The notes below the pieces were generated by a model. It saw only the letters and a list, made by a program, of their open reading frames with translations. It was not told the origin of the DNA and did no database searches. A DNA stretch of 33,509 nucleotides, from contig CALDSK010000309.1 of NCBI GenBank assembly GCA_937911865.1, positions 1 through 33,509 on the forward strand. Direction: 5' to 3'. The position numbers and the translations under genes are program-made. This DNA is from an uncultured Synechococcus sp. (GTDB lineage Bacteria; Cyanobacteriota; Cyanobacteriia; Phormidesmidales; Phormidesmidaceae). Shown here in pieces: positions 31,804 to 33,509 of the stretch (within the stretch, counting starts at the first letter, position 1; every line of letters begins with the position of its first letter).

Positions 31804-31839
31804 ATTTTTGGTGGCTATATTTTCGTATGGCTAGAAAGA

Positions 31840-32283
31840 ATGTATATGATCATCAACACAAATCATCTTGATCGCTGTATCAACACTCTGGAATCTTCGT
31901 TGAATTTATTGCAAGCAACTCCTACGGACAGCATTCAGTACGAAGTATTTCGAAATGCGGTTGTGAAAGGATTCGAGCTAACCCTTGAGACTTCCGGTAA
32001 ACTTCTCCGTCGTGCTCTCAAATCCTATGGTGGTAGCCCTCGCAATATCGATCAGCTCTTCTACAAGGACTTGCTACGTCATGCCGGTAAGCATGGCTTA
32101 ATGGATATTGATGCTGTTGAACGATGGTGTGCTTATCGAGATAATCGGAATTCAACAGCTCATGACTACGGTCAAGGCTTTGCCGAAGACACGTTGAAAC
32201 TGCTGCCAAGTTTCATTGGAGATGCTCGAACGCTCTCTTCTATACTTGGTGAGCGTTTTTCAGAAAGCAACCGCGATGCTTGA
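31840..32283 (+). CDS. hepT: HEPN toxin, HepT (HI0074-like)
   Basis: A 147-residue helical protein of the NTase_sub_bind/HI0074 group. GFELTLETSGKLLRRALKSYG, then SPRN, and RDNRNSTAHDYG carry the family pattern. Arg103-x4-His108-x-Tyr110 is exactly the RX4HXY motif of HepT RNases; the Tyr is the residue that the partner AMPylates in the studied type VII systems. The next gene overlaps by eight bases. It follows parB by 36 bp, so the pair may add to plasmid stability. An ATG at 31846 is an alternative start. Confidence 0.85.
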   Translation: MYMIINTNHLDRCINTLESSLNLLQATPTDSIQYEVFRNAVVKGFELTLETSGKLLRRALKSYGGSPRNIDQLFYKDLLRHAGKHGLMDIDAVERWCAYRDNRNSTAHDYGQGFAEDTLKLLPSFIGDARTLSSILGERFSESNRDA

Positions 32284-32614
32284 TATACCGCCGCCATGGC
32301 GTAAAGATCTTGAAGACATATTCCAAGCATATGCATGTGACTATGACGTCTTGGTATATGGCAGTCGCATCAACGGAACAGCTCATGCTGGAAGCGATTT
32401 AGATTTAGTGTTACGCCACCCCAAAACCCCTGCAATACCTTGCTCTAACCTGGTCAAGATCCAGTCAGATATTAGGGAAAGCAGCATTCCGGTCCTGGTT
32501 GATCTACAAGATTGGGCAAGACTACCTGACGTCTTTCAGCAGCAGATACTAGAAAAGAACATTCTGTTGTTTTCTGCCTGCACAAATTTCCTGAAAAGTG
32601 ACTGCTCAAATTAG
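32276..32614 (+). CDS. mntA: MNT-domain nucleotidyltransferase antitoxin, MntA
   Basis: A 112-residue minimal nucleotidyltransferase starting at ATG 32276 within the end of hepT; a longer in-frame start (32216) would overlap hepT by 68 bases. It has GSRINGTAHAGSDLD: Gly29-Ser30, ten residues, then Asp41-x-Asp43, the exact GSX10DXD motif of MntA antitoxins. In the known systems it AMPylates the HepT tyrosine and so neutralises the RNase. The gene order, toxin first, matches the HI0074/HI0073 arrangement. Confidence 0.88.
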   Translation: MLDIPPPWRKDLEDIFQAYACDYDVLVYGSRINGTAHAGSDLDLVLRHPKTPAIPCSNLVKIQSDIRESSIPVLVDLQDWARLPDVFQQQILEKNILLFSACTNFLKSDCSN

Positions 32615-32690
32615 CCGCAGGCTATCTCCTGTCGAACAGTACCTCTGCAAGTTATGCATCAGACGGTTGCTGTATCCGTTCAATAGAAAA

Positions 32691-32954
32691 TCAGGCGACT
32701 CTCGCTTGCCTAATTTTTTTCTTCCCTACTTTACTAGCCAGATACACCTCGATCGCTTGCAAGTGAGCAGACGGATCGTGGCGGTTCGAAAACCAGTCCT
32801 GCGTGAGTTCCTGGTTATAGCGAATACAACGGGAATTGATTCTGATCCAGTGGATACCTTCAATGAGATGACCTTGTAAGCGATAACGTTTCAAGGTGTG
32901 TGGACTAACGCCAGTGACTTTCGCCATGGCGTGTTTATCAACGAAATGAAACAT
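32691..32954 (-). CDS. Excisionase-like small HTH protein
   Basis: An 87-residue protein from ATG 32954, seven bases after AGGAAG; an in-frame TTG at 32960 lies too near that site. The fold is a MerR/excisionase-like winged helix: FVDKHAMAKVTGVSPHTLKRYRLQG, then EGIHWIRINSRCIRYN and the acidic-basic tail. Proteins with this pattern sit next to tyrosine integrases in many cyanobacterial elements. It is downstream of the integrase on the same strand and probably controls direction of recombination. Confidence 0.75.
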   Translation of the reverse strand: MFHFVDKHAMAKVTGVSPHTLKRYRLQGHLIEGIHWIRINSRCIRYNQELTQDWFSNRHDPSAHLQAIEVYLASKVGKKKIRQARVA

Positions 32955-33056
32955 TGCCAATCTTCCTACGAGAATTTGGGAAGCTTGGCAGGCCGTTAGT
33001 ACAGGAGAACTTATCCCAGTAATAGCAAATTTAGGAAGGGATCGACAACAGGCGCT

Positions 33057-33509
33057 CTATAGCTCAGGCACCTGCAAATCGCGTTTATTGCCCGCGTAGT
33101 GTCGGTAAATGACCTCAGGGCTGTTGCCAACCAGTCTGGCCACGTCTTTGGCATCAATACCTGCTTCAAGACACAGGGTGACAAATGTGTGACGGGTTTG
33201 ATAGAGCTTGCGGTAGGGAATCTCTGCTTTTTTTAAGATGGATTTCCAAGCCCGGTTGCGGAAATTATTAAAATCTATGAATTTTCCTTCAGGGCTAGGA
33301 AATATATAGTCGTCCTTTTTGGCATCTTCTGTTCTGACCGCAGCAAGAATATCTGACAGCTGTCGATTGATTCGAAACCGTCGCTTCTCCTGCGTCTTGA
33401 GTCCTTTCTTTAAGGCAAGACCATGTTCGCCGAAGGTAACAGCTTGCTCAAAGTGTACAAAGTCGCTGATGTGCTTCCACTGCAACGCGATCGCTTCACT
33501 CGGACGGCA
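33057..33509 (-). CDS. Tyrosine recombinase (phage-type integrase), C-terminal part
   Basis: The gene enters from the right edge of the window; only the catalytic half is visible. At the edge, reading in frame, CRPSEAIALQWKHI supplies the first catalytic Arg. Next come the Lys-bearing hairpin (LKTQEKRRFRI), YQTRHTFVTLCLEAG (second Arg box, with Tyr in the usual first His position) and LVGNSPEVIYRHYAG, whose last Tyr is the nucleophile. It would cut and join DNA at an attachment site. A HIP1 site (33487-33494) lies in the gene. The intact 5' half cannot be judged. Confidence 0.88.
   Translation of the reverse strand, partial: CRPSEAIALQWKHISDFVHFEQAVTFGEHGLALKKGLKTQEKRRFRINRQLSDILAAVRTEDAKKDDYIFPSPEGKFIDFNNFRNRAWKSILKKAEIPYRKLYQTRHTFVTLCLEAGIDAKDVARLVGNSPEVIYRHYAGNKRDLQVPEL

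Noticed and set aside
32598..32879. Plus-strand 93-residue frame
   Set aside because: It is antisense to the excisionase-like gene, which has family features and a ribosome site.

Overview
The window looks like part of a cyanobacterial plasmid, or a plasmid-like mobile element. Seven copies of the cyanobacterial palindrome GCGATCGC (HIP1) are present, most protein matches I recognise are typical of filamentous or unicellular cyanobacteria, and one decayed insertion sequence belongs to the cyanobacterial IS1 type. Plasmid character rests on an iteron origin beside a RepA_C-type initiator, a ParA/ParB pair, a MobQ-type relaxase with an RSF1010-like oriT, an accessory Mob protein, a coupling ATPase and a plasmid-type SSB. 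No rRNA, tRNA or CRISPR array was seen.

Layout. Positions 1-104 hold the start of a truncated membrane protein gene (minus), followed by a DUF6876-like gene (275-727). From 841 to 6345 (minus) lies a probable defence cassette: a C5-cytosine methyltransferase and a 1392-residue protein that joins a Cas4/Dna2-type Fe-S nuclease to a UPF1-like SF1 helicase. A small serine resolvase (6908-7474) separates it from two unrecognised genes of 1151 and 118 residues (minus, 7496-11340). An IS1-family element with a perfect 9-bp target duplication but a wrecked transposase fills 11497-12293.

The transfer block runs from 12447 to 20823 on the plus strand: a small protein, a VWA-domain probable lipoprotein, a four-helix membrane protein, a VirD4/TraD-type coupling ATPase, a ParA/MinD-like ATPase, a coiled-coil membrane-anchored protein, a 500-residue repeat protein and a 233-residue protein. 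GC-rich hairpins lie between several of these genes. A toxin/immunity pair with an EndoU-like C-terminal nuclease (21180-23170, minus) and a 51-codon secreted-peptide ORF follow. The relaxase (23665-25758, minus) and a MobC/TraD-like accessory gene (26028-26549, plus) diverge from an oriT that closely resembles RSF1010 oriT. An Mrr-like endonuclease, a small conserved protein and ssb come next.

The maintenance block starts at about 28.4 kb: A+T-rich direct repeats, seven perfect 15-bp iterons, repA (minus), and divergent parA-parB, followed by a HepT/MntA (HEPN/MNT) toxin-antitoxin pair. The right edge has an excisionase-like gene and a tyrosine recombinase cut by the window end.

How the parts fit: RepA would bind the iterons; ParAB and HepT/MntA would keep the replicon in dividing cells; the relaxase and MobC would act at oriT and hand DNA to the coupling ATPase. 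No VirB4 or other mating-channel genes are visible, so the element is either mobilizable or encodes its channel elsewhere. The most unusual signals are: a solitary near-perfect iteron just before the start codon of a transfer-block gene 10 kb from the origin; a repeat domain shared by that same gene's protein and the relaxase; an in-frame stop that cuts off a further relaxase repeat; the methyltransferase/nuclease-helicase cassette; the polymorphic toxin pair on a mobile replicon; and the unrecognised 1151+118 residue gene pair.
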